DNA from: Rhizobium sp. J15
Lineage (GTDB): Bacteria; Pseudomonadota; Alphaproteobacteria; Rhizobiales; Rhizobiaceae
Direction: 5' to 3'
Assembly: GCF_002531825.1 (NCBI RefSeq)
Contig: NZ_NWSX01000007.1
Span: 62,001 to 126,000 of the forward strand
Length of the DNA: 64,000 nt
In this document: piece after piece, positions 35,784-44,811 of the stretch
Numbering within the stretch: position 1 is the stretch's first letter
How the letters are laid out: each line of letters starts with the position of its first letter
Made by a program: the position numbers and the translations under genes
Notes under the pieces: generated by a model
The model's input: the letters and a program-made list of their open reading frames with translations, nothing else
Told to the model about the DNA's origin: nothing
Databases searched by the model: none

Positions 35784-35931
35784 GCAGCTTCAATTTTGTA
35801 CTTTATTGCGGTTGATTGGTTCGCTTGGCGAACTATCATCGAGATCAGACAATTCGGCGCCTCTTCGAATCGAAACCCTCCATCGCCGCCCTTAATTTCC
35901 TGATTGGTCCCAACGTCAGCAGAGGTTCATC

Positions 35932-37368
35932 ATGCGCATCGCCGTCGGTGGCATTCATATCGAGTGCAGCACTTACAATCCCGTCCTGAACGAGGAGAAG
36001 GATTTTCGCGTGCTGCGCGGCGCCTCACTGCTGGAGTCGCCCTATTTCGCTTTCCTCAGGGATTATGGCGCCGAATTCCTGCCGACGATCCATGCCCGCG
36101 CCATTGCCGGCGGCCCGGTTTCACGCGCCACCTACGAGGCCTTCAAGAGAGAATTCCTCGAGCGGCTGAAACCGATGCTGCCGCTCGACGGACTCTATCT
36201 CGCCATGCATGGCGCCATGTATGTCGAGGGCATGGAGGATGCCGAGGGCGACTGGATCAGCGCCGCCCGCGCCCTCGTCGGGGAGCAATGCACGGTTTCG
36301 GCAAGCTACGACCTGCACGGCAACGTCACGCAGCGCATCATCGACGCGCTCGACATCTATTCCACCTATCGCACCGCGCCGCATATCGATGTCGAGGAAA
36401 CGATGCGCCGCTCGGTCTCCATGCTGGTGAAGAGCCTGAAAACCGGCGTGCGGCCGATCGTTCTCTGGGCACCGATCCCGGTCGTCCTGCCCGGCGAGCG
36501 CACCAGCACCGTCGATGAGCCGGCTAACAGCCTCTATGCCTTGCTGCCTGATATCGACGCGATGGACGGCGTCTGGGATGCGTCGCTGATGGTCGGTTAT
36601 GTCTGGGCCGACGAACCGCGCGCCACGGCCGCCGCCATCATGACCGGCACCGACCGCGCGGTGCTGGAGCGAGAGGCAAAGCGCCTCGCCAAAGCCTATT
36701 GGGATGTACGCGGAGACTTCGTCTTCGGCTGCGAGACCGGCTCGATCGAGGAATGCGTGGCGAGAGCCGTCGCAAGCCCGACCGCACCGGTCGTGCTCGC
36801 CGAATCCGGCGACAACCCGACCGGCGGCGGCGTCGGAGACCGGGCCGATGTGCTGGCCGAACTGATCGCCAAGGGCGCGACAGGCGTCGTCTTCGCCGGC
36901 ATTGCCGACAAGGCGGCGACCGAGGCCTGCTATGCCGCGGGCATCGGCGCCAGGCTCGATCTCAGCGTCGGCGGCTCGCTCGACAGCAAGGGCAGCCAGC
37001 CGGTCAGCGCCCGCTTCATCGTCAAATTCCTGCATGAGACCGCCGATCCCTCCGACCGGCAGGCCGTCGTCTCGACCGGCGACATCGACCTCGTGCTTTC
37101 GGCCAAGCGCCGGCCCTATCACAATATCGTCGATTTCACCCGGCTCGGCCTCGATCCGCACCGGGCGAAGATCATCGTCGTCAAATCAGGCTACCTCTCG
37201 CCGGAGCTGGCGCCGATCGCCAATCCGAACCTGATGGCGCTCTCGCTCGGCGTGGTCGACCAGTTCGTCGAGCGCCTGCCGCGGTTGCGCAAGCAGCGCC
37301 CGACCTACCCCTTCGACAAGGATTTTGCCTTCGAGCCGCAGGTCTTCCTCTCCGCACGCGCGGCCTAG
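35932..37368 (+). CDS. M81-family metallopeptidase (MlrC / microcystinase C type)
   Basis: Zinc-dependent hydrolase of 478 residues. MlrC family motifs include the N-terminal GGIHIECSTYNP, the metal region AMHGAMYVEGMEDAEGDW, SYDLHGNVTQR, TYRTAPHIDVEETM, and the C-terminal-domain motif ESGDNPTGGGVGDR. MlrC degrades linearised microcystin peptides in sphingomonads; rhizobial members most likely act on small unusual peptides or amides. It lies 42 bases upstream of a gamma-glutamyltransferase-like gene, which implies joint peptide catabolism. Confidence 0.92.
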   Translation: MRIAVGGIHIECSTYNPVLNEEKDFRVLRGASLLESPYFAFLRDYGAEFLPTIHARAIAGGPVSRATYEAFKREFLERLKPMLPLDGLYLAMHGAMYVEGMEDAEGDWISAARALVGEQCTVSASYDLHGNVTQRIIDALDIYSTYRTAPHIDVEETMRRSVSMLVKSLKTGVRPIVLWAPIPVVLPGERTSTVDEPANSLYALLPDIDAMDGVWDASLMVGYVWADEPRATAAAIMTGTDRAVLEREAKRLAKAYWDVRGDFVFGCETGSIEECVARAVASPTAPVVLAESGDNPTGGGVGDRADVLAELIAKGATGVVFAGIADKAATEACYAAGIGARLDLSVGGSLDSKGSQPVSARFIVKFLHETADPSDRQAVVSTGDIDLVLSAKRRPYHNIVDFTRLGLDPHRAKIIVVKSGYLSPELAPIANPNLMALSLGVVDQFVERLPRLRKQRPTYPFDKDFAFEPQVFLSARAA

Positions 37369-37410
37369 GCCGATCCCTCAAGGAACGCTCCCCCGGAAAG
37401 GAACGCCGAC

Positions 37411-39195
37411 ATGACCGCATTCACGACCCGTCCCGAAATCCTCGGCACCTTCGGCGTCGTCACCTCGACGCACTGGATCGGCTCGGCGGTGGGCATGAGC
37501 ATCCTTGAAAAGGGCGGCAACGCCTTCGACGCGGCAATAGCCACGGGTTTCGTGCTGCAGATCGTCGAACCGCACCTCTGCGGCCCGGGCGGCGACCTGC
37601 CGGCGCTGATCTATTCGAAGAAGAAGGACAAGGTCGAAGTCATCTCAGCGCAGGGGCCTGCCCCCGCCGGCGCGACGATCGAGCGCTATACGAGGGAAGG
37701 CCTGTCGCTGATCCCCGGCGACGGGTTGCTGGCGACGGTCATCCCCGGTGCCTTCGACGGCTGGATGCTGATGCTGCGCGACTACGGCACGATGAGCGTG
37801 CGCGACGTGCTGGAACCGGCAATCTTTTATGCCGAGCACGGCCATCCGCTGCTGCCGCGCGTTTCAGCCACCATCAAGGGGCTGGCGGCTTTCTTCGAGA
37901 AGGAGTGGCCGACCTCCTATGAAACCTGGCTGCCGGGCGGCAGCGTCCCTGAAGCGCACTCGAACTTCAGAAATCCGGTGCTGGCCGAAACCTGGAAACG
38001 CATCATCGCCGAAGCCGAGACGAAAAGCGGCCGGGAGGCGCAGGTGGAAGCGGCGCGCGATGCTTTCTATCGCGGCTTTGTCGCCGAGACGATCGACGAT
38101 TATCTGAAGACCGCCGAGGTGATGGATGCGAGCGGCAATCGTCACAAGGGCATGCTCACACCAGATGACATGGCAGGCTGGTCGGCGACGATCGAGGAAC
38201 CGCTGACCTATGATTACCACGGCTGGACGATCGCCAAGACGAGGCCTTGGGGCCAGGGCCCGGTCTTCCTGCAGGCTTTGTCGATCTTGAAGGGTTTCGA
38301 TCTGGCCGCGACGAACCCCGCCGGCGCCGACTTCGTCCATACCGTCGCCGAGGCGATGAAGCTCGCCTTCGCCGACCGGGAAGTCTATTACGGCGATCCG
38401 GATTTCTCCGAAATCCCCATCGCCCATCTGCTGTCGGAGGCCTATGCGGCGGAGCGCCGCAAGCTCATCGGCGCGGAGGCTTCCCTCGATCTTCGTCCGG
38501 GTGTCGTTGCCGGCTTCGAGGCGCAGCACGATCTGACGATGAAGATGCTCGGCGCGGACTCGAAGACCGGCATCGTCTATGAGCCGACCATGGCGCATCT
38601 CTCGGAAAAACGCGGCGACACCGTGCATATCGACGTGATCGACCGCGACGGCAACATGGTCTCCGTCACGCCCTCCGGCGGCTGGCTGCAATCTTCGCCC
38701 ACCATACCGGGCCTCGGCTTCTGCCTCAATTCCCGCGCGCAGATGTTCTGGCTGAAACCTGGCCTGCCGACCTCGCTGGCGCCGGGCAAACGGCCGCGCA
38801 CGACGCTGACGCCTTCGCTCGGCCTCTATGAGGGCCGCCCGACCCTGGCCTTCGGCACGCCGGGCGGCGATCAGCAGGACCAATGGCAGCTCTCTTTCTT
38901 CCTTCGGCATGTGCATCATAAGCTGAATCTGCAGGCAGCGATCGATCAGCCGCTGTTCCACACCGCGCATTTCCCGAGCTCCTTCTATCCGCGCACTCGC
39001 GAGCCCGGCAGCCTGATGGTGGAGGCGAATTTCGGCGCCGATGTGCTCGATGCGCTCGCCCGCAAGGGCCATAAGCTGACCGTCGCCGATCCCTGGACCA
39101 TCGGCCGGCTGACCGCCGCCCGGCGCGATGCCGACGGTTTGATGCGCGCCGCGGCGACGCCGCGCCTGATGCAGGCCTATGCCGTCGGCCGATAG
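37411..39195 (+). CDS. Gamma-glutamyltransferase-family hydrolase
   Basis: Ntn-hydrolase of 594 residues that should self-cleave before the nucleophile Thr in RGDTVHIDVIDRDGNMVSVT (about residue 403). Other markers are GGNAFDAAIATGFVLQIVEPH, CGPGGD, PGAFDGWM, and GTPGGDQQDQWQLSFFL in the small subunit. No signal peptide is seen, so it is probably cytoplasmic, unlike secreted GGT. It is likely an acylase or peptide hydrolase acting with the neighbouring MlrC-type enzyme. GGAAAGGA precedes ATG 37411. Confidence 0.92.
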   Translation: MTAFTTRPEILGTFGVVTSTHWIGSAVGMSILEKGGNAFDAAIATGFVLQIVEPHLCGPGGDLPALIYSKKKDKVEVISAQGPAPAGATIERYTREGLSLIPGDGLLATVIPGAFDGWMLMLRDYGTMSVRDVLEPAIFYAEHGHPLLPRVSATIKGLAAFFEKEWPTSYETWLPGGSVPEAHSNFRNPVLAETWKRIIAEAETKSGREAQVEAARDAFYRGFVAETIDDYLKTAEVMDASGNRHKGMLTPDDMAGWSATIEEPLTYDYHGWTIAKTRPWGQGPVFLQALSILKGFDLAATNPAGADFVHTVAEAMKLAFADREVYYGDPDFSEIPIAHLLSEAYAAERRKLIGAEASLDLRPGVVAGFEAQHDLTMKMLGADSKTGIVYEPTMAHLSEKRGDTVHIDVIDRDGNMVSVTPSGGWLQSSPTIPGLGFCLNSRAQMFWLKPGLPTSLAPGKRPRTTLTPSLGLYEGRPTLAFGTPGGDQQDQWQLSFFLRHVHHKLNLQAAIDQPLFHTAHFPSSFYPRTREPGSLMVEANFGADVLDALARKGHKLTVADPWTIGRLTAARRDADGLMRAAATPRLMQAYAVGR

Positions 39196-39436
39196 CTTTT
39201 ACATGCTGCTGAGGTAGGAAATTATTGCAGAAAACAGCGCAAATAGGCCGGTGAAGTGCGGTCTTTTTGCTGCACTGCTTATATTACTTATCCTAGATAC
39301 TATTTCACTGATAATTGTTAACGCCAACCCTCCCGCTTTTGTGTTCTCTTATCCCTGCGAATCAAAAAGGGTTGATTTGCCGGGGGACGCCTTTCATGTT
39401 GAAGCATGGGGCGATGCAACAGTTGGGTAGGAGCCT

Positions 39437-40768
39437 ATGCTGCAACGGATTGAAGACATTGATGCCGCGCTAATCGATAGGTTGCAGCATTCAGCGTTCA
39501 AGTATTTCCTGAAATATTCCAATCCCGAAAATGGCCTCGTGGCCGATACTTCGATCGGCGGCGTGCCGGCAAGCATCGCGGCGGTCGGTTTTGCGCTTTC
39601 CTCCTATCCCGTCGGCGTCGAGCGTTCCTGGATCAGCCGCAGCGAAGCGGCCGAGCGCACGGTCAATACGCTGCGCTTCTTCGCCGAAGCCCGTCAGGGC
39701 GAAGAGCGCCACGCGACCGGCCATCGCGGCTTCTTCTACCATTTCCTGCACATGGATACCGGCAATCGCGCCTGGAACAGCGAGCTTTCGACCATCGACA
39801 CGGCGCTGCTTCTCGCCGGCGTGCTGACTGCGGCGCAATATTTCGATCGTGAGGACGAGACGGAGACCGAGATCCGCGAGCTCGCGACCTTCATCTACGA
39901 GCGCGTCGACTGGCGCTGGGCGCTGAACAAGGGCGACACCATCTCCATGGGCTGGAAGCCCTCTTCCGGCTTTCTGCGCTGGCGCTATCACGGCTTCGAC
40001 GAGGCGATCATCCTCTATGCGCTGGCGCTCGCCTCGCCGACGCATCCGATCCCGCAATCCTGCTACGACGCCTTTACATCAAGCTATTCCTGGATGATAT
40101 TCAACGAGCAGCCCTATCTCTATGCCGGGCCGCTCTTCATCCATCTCTTCTCCCACGCCTGGATCGATTTCCGCAGCATCCAGGACAAGCCGATGGCCGA
40201 GCGCAACTGGGATTATTTCCGCAACACGCAGGTCGTCATCAACATGCAGCGCGACTATGCCGAGCGCAATCCCGGCCGTTTCGTCGGCTACAACCGGAAT
40301 ATCTGGGGCTTCACCGCCTGCGACGGCCCGCCGCCGACGCGGCGCATGCGCGGCGGCCGCCAGCCGAAGGTTCTGGGTTATGCCGCGCGCGGCGCCCCGC
40401 TCGGGCCGGATGACGGCACGATTGCACCCTGGGCGGCGCTCGCCTGCCTGCCCTACGACCGTCAGGCGGCGCTCGACGGCACCAAGGCGCTTCTCACCAC
40501 CTATCCGAACCTGCTCTTGGAAGGCGGTTTCCCCGGCGGCTTCAATCCGACCGTCCAGACGAAGCGGCCGGAAGGCTGGGTCGACGACCGCACGGTCGGC
40601 ATCGACCAGGGCCTCGTCGTCATGACCGTCGAGAACGAGCGCTCGGATTTCATCTGGAAGCTGATGCGGCAATCGCCGGTGATCCGCCTCGGGCTCGAAC
40701 GCGCCGGCTTTACCGGCGGCTGGCTCGAAGGCATCGAGCCGGAAGAGCTGGTGCGCAAATTCGCCTGA
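39437..40768 (+). CDS. Glycoamylase-like (GH144-type) protein
   Basis: A 443-residue soluble protein of the glycoamylase-like domain family, which includes endo-beta-1,2-glucanases (GH144) and the C-terminal domain of cyclic beta-1,2-glucan synthase. Seen: GLVADTSIGGVPASIAAVGF, GFFYHFLHMDTGNRAWNSELSTIDT, YHGFDEAIILYALALAS, GFTACDGPP and the C-terminal GFNPTVQT and IDQGLVVMTVEN. The acidic residues in STIDTAL, FDEA and IDQG are candidate catalysts. No signal peptide, so it would act on cytoplasmic glucan. TAGGAG precedes the ATG. The 241-base AT-rich upstream region (39196-39436) has no clear element. Confidence 0.85.
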   Translation: MLQRIEDIDAALIDRLQHSAFKYFLKYSNPENGLVADTSIGGVPASIAAVGFALSSYPVGVERSWISRSEAAERTVNTLRFFAEARQGEERHATGHRGFFYHFLHMDTGNRAWNSELSTIDTALLLAGVLTAAQYFDREDETETEIRELATFIYERVDWRWALNKGDTISMGWKPSSGFLRWRYHGFDEAIILYALALASPTHPIPQSCYDAFTSSYSWMIFNEQPYLYAGPLFIHLFSHAWIDFRSIQDKPMAERNWDYFRNTQVVINMQRDYAERNPGRFVGYNRNIWGFTACDGPPPTRRMRGGRQPKVLGYAARGAPLGPDDGTIAPWAALACLPYDRQAALDGTKALLTTYPNLLLEGGFPGGFNPTVQTKRPEGWVDDRTVGIDQGLVVMTVENERSDFIWKLMRQSPVIRLGLERAGFTGGWLEGIEPEELVRKFA

Positions 40769-40823
40769 GGAACGCATGCCGCCCGGAAGCGCGCAGCGGT
40801 TCCAGGATATAGGTCCAGGCGCC

Positions 40824-41861
40824 TCAGCCTTCGAAGACATGCGCCTTGCCTGATATGTCGAGGCGAACGAGATCGCCTCGCGCCGGAAGCGCGACGCTCG
40901 AGGTCTTGATCCTGATCGGCGGCAGGGCGACGCCGTCGAGCGAGACGGCAACGGTGCAGACCGCACCGCCGAATTCCACCTCCACGACCCGTCCGGCATG
41001 ATTGCGGTCGCTGTCATCGGCAACGACGCGGATCTGCTCGGGCCGCAGCATGATCTCGGCCTTGCCTTGACGGCTGCCCTCGACGGCGACATGGCCCAGC
41101 GCGCAATCCGCAAGCCCGTTTCGGATGATAGCGGGAAGCAGCACGGCATCACCGAGGAACAGCGCCGTCTCGCGATCCCGGGGGTGCAGATACAATGATT
41201 GCGGCGAGCCGGCCTGGATCAGCCGTCCTTCCCTCAGCACTGCGACCTGATCGGCAAAGCTCAACGCCTCTTCCTGATCATGCGTCACCAGAATGGCGGT
41301 GATGCCGGCCGCCTGCAGCACGCGCGCGACCGCCTTGCGCATGTTTTCGCGCAAGCCTGTATCGAGCGCTGAAAACGGTTCGTCGAGCAGCATCAGCCGC
41401 GGCTTGCGGCCGAGCGCGCGGGCAAGCGCCACGCGCTGCTGCTGGCCGCCGGAAAGCTGATGCGGGCGCCTGACCAGCATGCCACGGTCGAGCTCGACCA
41501 TATCGAGCAGCTCAATGATGCGCTTCTCGCGGTCCGCAGCCCCTTTCTCGAAACCGAAGCCGATATTGTCGGCAACGCTGAGATGCGGGAACAGGGCGCC
41601 GTCCTGCGAGACGATGCCGATGCCGCGCTTGTGGGCCGGCACCGCTGCCGGGCCATCCGCCAGCACTTCGCCATCCAGCGTCACCTTGCCCGCATCGGGC
41701 TGTTCGAAGCCGGCAACGATGCGCAGCAGCGTCGTCTTGCCCGAGCCGGAGGGGCCGACGACAGCCGTGCGGCTGCCCGCCTGCACTTCGAGCGAAATAT
41801 CCTTCAGCGCCTGCACCGGGCCGTATCGCTTGCTGATATTGTCGATCGTAAGCAGCGTCAT
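40824..41861 (-). CDS. fbpC: Ferric-iron ABC transporter ATP-binding protein FbpC
   Basis: ATPase subunit, 345 residues, of a ferric-binding-protein-dependent importer. It has Walker [13 protein letters not shown], the signature [16 protein letters not shown], Walker [13 protein letters not shown], and switch His in [16 protein letters not shown]-terminal TOBE-like domain ([18 protein letters not shown]) is typical of the Fe/sulfate/maltose subfamily. The start overlaps the permease stop (ATGA). It is last in the fbpA-fbpB-fbpC order. Confidence 0.92.
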   Translation of the reverse strand: MTLLTIDNISKRYGPVQALKDISLEVQAGSRTAVVGPSGSGKTTLLRIVAGFEQPDAGKVTLDGEVLADGPAAVPAHKRGIGIVSQDGALFPHLSVADNIGFGFEKGAADREKRIIELLDMVELDRGMLVRRPHQLSGGQQQRVALARALGRKPRLMLLDEPFSALDTGLRENMRKAVARVLQAAGITAILVTHDQEEALSFADQVAVLREGRLIQAGSPQSLYLHPRDRETALFLGDAVLLPAIIRNGLADCALGHVAVEGSRQGKAEIMLRPEQIRVVADDSDRNHAGRVVEVEFGGAVCTVAVSLDGVALPPIRIKTSSVALPARGDLVRLDISGKAHVFEG

Positions 41862-43390
41862 TGGCCGGCGGTCCGTTTCGATTGGGTATAGAGCGTCAAG
41901 GTGAGCGGCAGCGACAGCACGATCATCATGAAGGCGTAAGGGGCGGCCGAGACATAATCGATCTCGCTGGTCAGCGACCAGAATTTCGTCGCCAGCGTAT
42001 CGACGCCGTTGGGCGACAGCATCAGCGTCGCCGTCAGTTCGTTGGTGATGCCGAGGGCGGCGAGCGCGACGCTGGCGGCGGCTCCGGGGGCCGCAAGGCG
42101 CATGGTGATCTGCCGCACCGCCTGGCCGGGCGTGCGGCCGAGGCCCATGGCGGCGCGCTCTAGCTCCACCGGCGCCTGGGCGATGCTGGCGCGCAGCCCC
42201 ACCATGGCGCGCGGCAGGAAGAGCATTACATAGGCGACGAGCAGCGTCGCGAAGGTCTGATAGAGCGGCAGCACGAGACGCACGGTGATCGTCACCAGCG
42301 CCAACGCTACGACGACGCCGGGCAGCGAGCCGACATAATAGTGGCAGGCCTCGAGCAGGCGCTGGAAGCGGCCGGGCGCACGCACGGAAAGCCAGGCCAT
42401 GGGCGCGGCGGCAATCGTCGCCAGCACGCCGCCGGCAATGGCGAGCACGATCGTCTGCAGAAAGGCGCTGCCGACTTCGATGCGCCAGATTTCGACACCA
42501 CCGAGATAGAGCCAGCGCCCGAGCGTCACCAGCGGCACGCCGAGCGTCAGCACCGCGAGCGACACAGGCAGCAGCAGAGCCGGCACCGCAAACCAGCCAA
42601 GCCGGCGGCGATCCGCCGGACGCGGCGCGCCGGAGCCGACGCGGGCATAGCGTTCATTGCCGCGCAGCAGCACTTCGAGCCCGAGCAGGAAGAGACAGCA
42701 GGCGACAAGCACGCCGCCGAGCATGTTGGAGGCCGGGCTGTTATAGGAGGACTGGAACTGGTCGACGATCGCCGTTGCGAAAGTATCGAAGCGGATCATG
42801 ACGAACAGGCCGTATTCCGACAGCAGATGCAGCGCGATCAACAGCGAGCCGCCGCAGATGGCAAACCTCAGCTGCGGCAGCACCGCGCGGAAGAAGACGC
42901 GCCAGGGATCGAGGCCGAGCGAGGCCGCGGCATCCTCGATCGCCGGATCGAGGCGGCGCAACGCGGCAGCGACCGGCAGGTACAGGAACGGATAATAGGC
43001 GATCACGGAGACGAAGACGCCGCTCTGCAGCCCCCGCATCCCAGGAATGACGCTGACCCAGGCATAGCTGTGCACGAAGGCGGGCACGGCGAGCGGAGCG
43101 ATCGCCAGCCAGGCCCAGAGCCGCGCGAAGGGAATGTCGGTCCGCTCGGTCAGCCAGGCGAGCGTCACGGCAAGCGCGATCGAGAGCGGAATGGTGATCG
43201 ATTCCAGCAGGACGGTATTGACGAGGAGTTCGCCGACGCGCGGCCGGAAGACCAGCGCCTTCACCGTTTCCCAGCCGACATCATAGGTGATCCAGCCGAT
43301 GAAGCCGAGCGGCACGAGGCTGAAGATCGCCACGATGGTTGCAAGCAGAACCACGGAAGCGTGCGGCATGCGCCCGCGCGGCAACACCAT
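41858..43390 (-). CDS. fbpB: Ferric-iron ABC transporter permease FbpB
   Basis: Fused-dimer permease with two six-helix halves, each with an EAA-like loop ([22 protein letters not shown] and [22 protein letters not shown]). I place the start at ATG 43390 ([20 protein letters not shown]), giving 510 residues. The frame stays open to ATG 43525, but that extension would translate through an intrinsic terminator (43474-43513) and encodes no family-like sequence. GTG 43471 is another option. Substrate iron is inferred from the binding protein and the RirA-type boxes upstream of fbpA. Confidence 0.9.
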   Translation of the reverse strand: MVLPRGRMPHASVVLLATIVAIFSLVPLGFIGWITYDVGWETVKALVFRPRVGELLVNTVLLESITIPLSIALAVTLAWLTERTDIPFARLWAWLAIAPLAVPAFVHSYAWVSVIPGMRGLQSGVFVSVIAYYPFLYLPVAAALRRLDPAIEDAAASLGLDPWRVFFRAVLPQLRFAICGGSLLIALHLLSEYGLFVMIRFDTFATAIVDQFQSSYNSPASNMLGGVLVACCLFLLGLEVLLRGNERYARVGSGAPRPADRRRLGWFAVPALLLPVSLAVLTLGVPLVTLGRWLYLGGVEIWRIEVGSAFLQTIVLAIAGGVLATIAAAPMAWLSVRAPGRFQRLLEACHYYVGSLPGVVVALALVTITVRLVLPLYQTFATLLVAYVMLFLPRAMVGLRASIAQAPVELERAAMGLGRTPGQAVRQITMRLAAPGAAASVALAALGITNELTATLMLSPNGVDTLATKFWSLTSEIDYVSAAPYAFMMIVLSLPLTLTLYTQSKRTAGQ

Positions 43391-43473
43391 TCGCACGGCC
43401 GCCGGCGCGACCGGCGCCTCGGTGCCGGATGCGAGCAATCTGTTGTCCTGCAGCAAGGCCGATGCCTTCACAC

Positions 43474-43513
43474 GCTGAAAAAGGAAGGCAACCGCCTTTG
43501 GAAAGCGGTTGCC
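43474..43513 (-). terminator. Intercistronic terminator between fbpA and fbpB
   Basis: On the minus strand GGCAACCGC (43513-43505) pairs perfectly with GCGGTTGCC (43495-43487), followed by TTCCTTTTT. Placed just after fbpA, it should partly end or stabilise the fbpA message so that the binding protein is made in excess over permease and ATPase. Confidence 0.85.
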
Positions 43514-43588
43514 GGATATCGTCATGCCCTAAGGTTTTCTTGAGCCAAAAGCAATAGTTTTGGCCGGATGAAGCCTGCGGCAGAAAAG

Positions 43589-44611
43589 TCAGATCAGGCC
43601 GGCGGCCGTCATCAGTTCCACGACCTTCTTGCTGTCCAGCGTCGAAGCCTCGACCTTGGGAGCGTTGAGATCGGAAAGCGGCACCAGCTTGTCGTTGGAG
43701 GCCGCATCCTTGCCGACGGCATATTCATAGGAAGTGCCGTCCTTCAGAACCGCCTGGCCCGCCTTGCCGGTGATGAACTTCAGGAAGGCCTGGGCTTCCT
43801 TCATGTGCTGCGTGGATTTCAGGATACCGCCGCCCGAAACGCTGACGAAAGCGCCCGGATCCTGGTTCTTGAAATAATGCAGGCCGACATTCTTGCTGTT
43901 TTCGCCGGTCTTCGCCTGATCGCCGAACCAGTAGTAATGGTAGATGACCGCGCCTTCGACTTCGCCTGCATTGACCGCCTTCATGGCGACGCTGTTGCCC
44001 TTGTAGGGCGTGGCGTTGTCCTTGAGGCCCTTCAGCCATGCCTTGGTGGCGTCTTCGCCCTTCAGTTGCAGCAGGGCCGCGACGATAGCCTGGAAGTCGG
44101 CGCCGGCGGGTGCCGCGCCCCAGCGGCCCTTCCAGGCCGGGTCTGCAAGGTCGAGCAGCGACTTCGGCAGCTTGTCTTCCGTGAGCTTGGTCTTGTCATA
44201 GGCAAAGACTGTGGTGCGGGCGGCGATGCCGGTCCACATGCCGTCGGCCGGGCGGTACTGCTCCGGAACCTGATCCAGCGTTTCCTTGTCGACCGGGGCG
44301 AAGAGGCCCGCGCCGTCGACCAGCGTCATCGCCGGCGAGTTCTCGGTGAGGAACACGTCTGCCGGAGAGGCGTCGCCTTCCTGAATGATCTGGTTGGCGA
44401 ACTGCATGTCGCTGCCCTGGCGCATGGTGACCTTGATGCCGGTCTCCTTGGTGAAGGCATCGATCCATTCGCGGCCCAGGCTTTCGTGCTGGGCATTGTA
44501 GACGACGATGCCGTCGTCCTGCGCCTGGGCGCCGCCGGCGAGTGCGGATGCGGAGAGAAGCGAAGCGGCCAGCGCCAGCACGCGGGAAAATCGGTTAAGA
44601 GCAATAGTCAT
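43589..44611 (-). CDS. fbpA: Ferric-iron ABC transporter substrate-binding protein FbpA
   Basis: Periplasmic iron-binding protein, 340 residues, with a Sec signal (MTIALNRFSRVLALAASLLS, cleavage near GGAQAQ). FbpA/FutA motifs are IVVYNAQHESLGREWIDAF, SPADVFLTENSPAMTLVDGAG and the C-terminal IYHYYWFGDQAKTGENS with the adjacent tyrosines that ligate iron. ATG 44611 has GGAGG six bases upstream and is preferred over starts at 44623 or 44716. Two TGA-N9-TCA iron boxes lie upstream, so iron-replete repression by RirA is expected. Confidence 0.93.
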   Translation of the reverse strand: MTIALNRFSRVLALAASLLSASALAGGAQAQDDGIVVYNAQHESLGREWIDAFTKETGIKVTMRQGSDMQFANQIIQEGDASPADVFLTENSPAMTLVDGAGLFAPVDKETLDQVPEQYRPADGMWTGIAARTTVFAYDKTKLTEDKLPKSLLDLADPAWKGRWGAAPAGADFQAIVAALLQLKGEDATKAWLKGLKDNATPYKGNSVAMKAVNAGEVEGAVIYHYYWFGDQAKTGENSKNVGLHYFKNQDPGAFVSVSGGGILKSTQHMKEAQAFLKFITGKAGQAVLKDGTSYEYAVGKDAASNDKLVPLSDLNAPKVEASTLDSKKVVELMTAAGLI

Positions 44612-44673
44612 GATGGCCTCCATGGCAATGTCACCCAGGCTCTCGAAGGGTGGTAAGAGGCGTATATTTTTCT

Positions 44674-44688
44674 TGACTACCCATTTCA
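44674..44688. promoter_or_regulatory. RirA-type iron-responsive box 1 (fbp)
   Basis: TGACTACCCATTTCA fits TGA-N9-TCA, the iron-responsive operator of RirA in Rhizobiales. It is 63 bases upstream of the fbpA ATG. Confidence 0.65.
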
Positions 44689-44723
44689 AGTTTGGTCGCC
44701 ACAGAAAAATCATCACAAAATCT

Positions 44724-44738
44724 TGACTAAATATTTCA
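44724..44738. promoter_or_regulatory. RirA-type iron-responsive box 2 (fbp)
   Basis: TGACTAAATATTTCA fits TGA-N9-TCA exactly, 50 bases from box 1, and shares the extended TCTTGACTA...ATTTCA context, so the two boxes lie on the same face of the helix. Confidence 0.65.
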
Positions 44739-44767
44739 TATTACAGCGGAATAATCTCAATTTAGCC

Positions 44768-44784
44768 AAAAAGGGCGACGCGCC
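44768..44784 (-). terminator. Weak terminator after aldehyde dehydrogenase
   Basis: On the minus strand GGCG-CGT-CGCC followed by CTTTTT, 28 bases after the dehydrogenase stop. A short stem, so confidence is limited. Confidence 0.4.
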
Positions 44785-44811
44785 TCGCGAGCGCCGCCTT
44801 CGAAACCCGGC

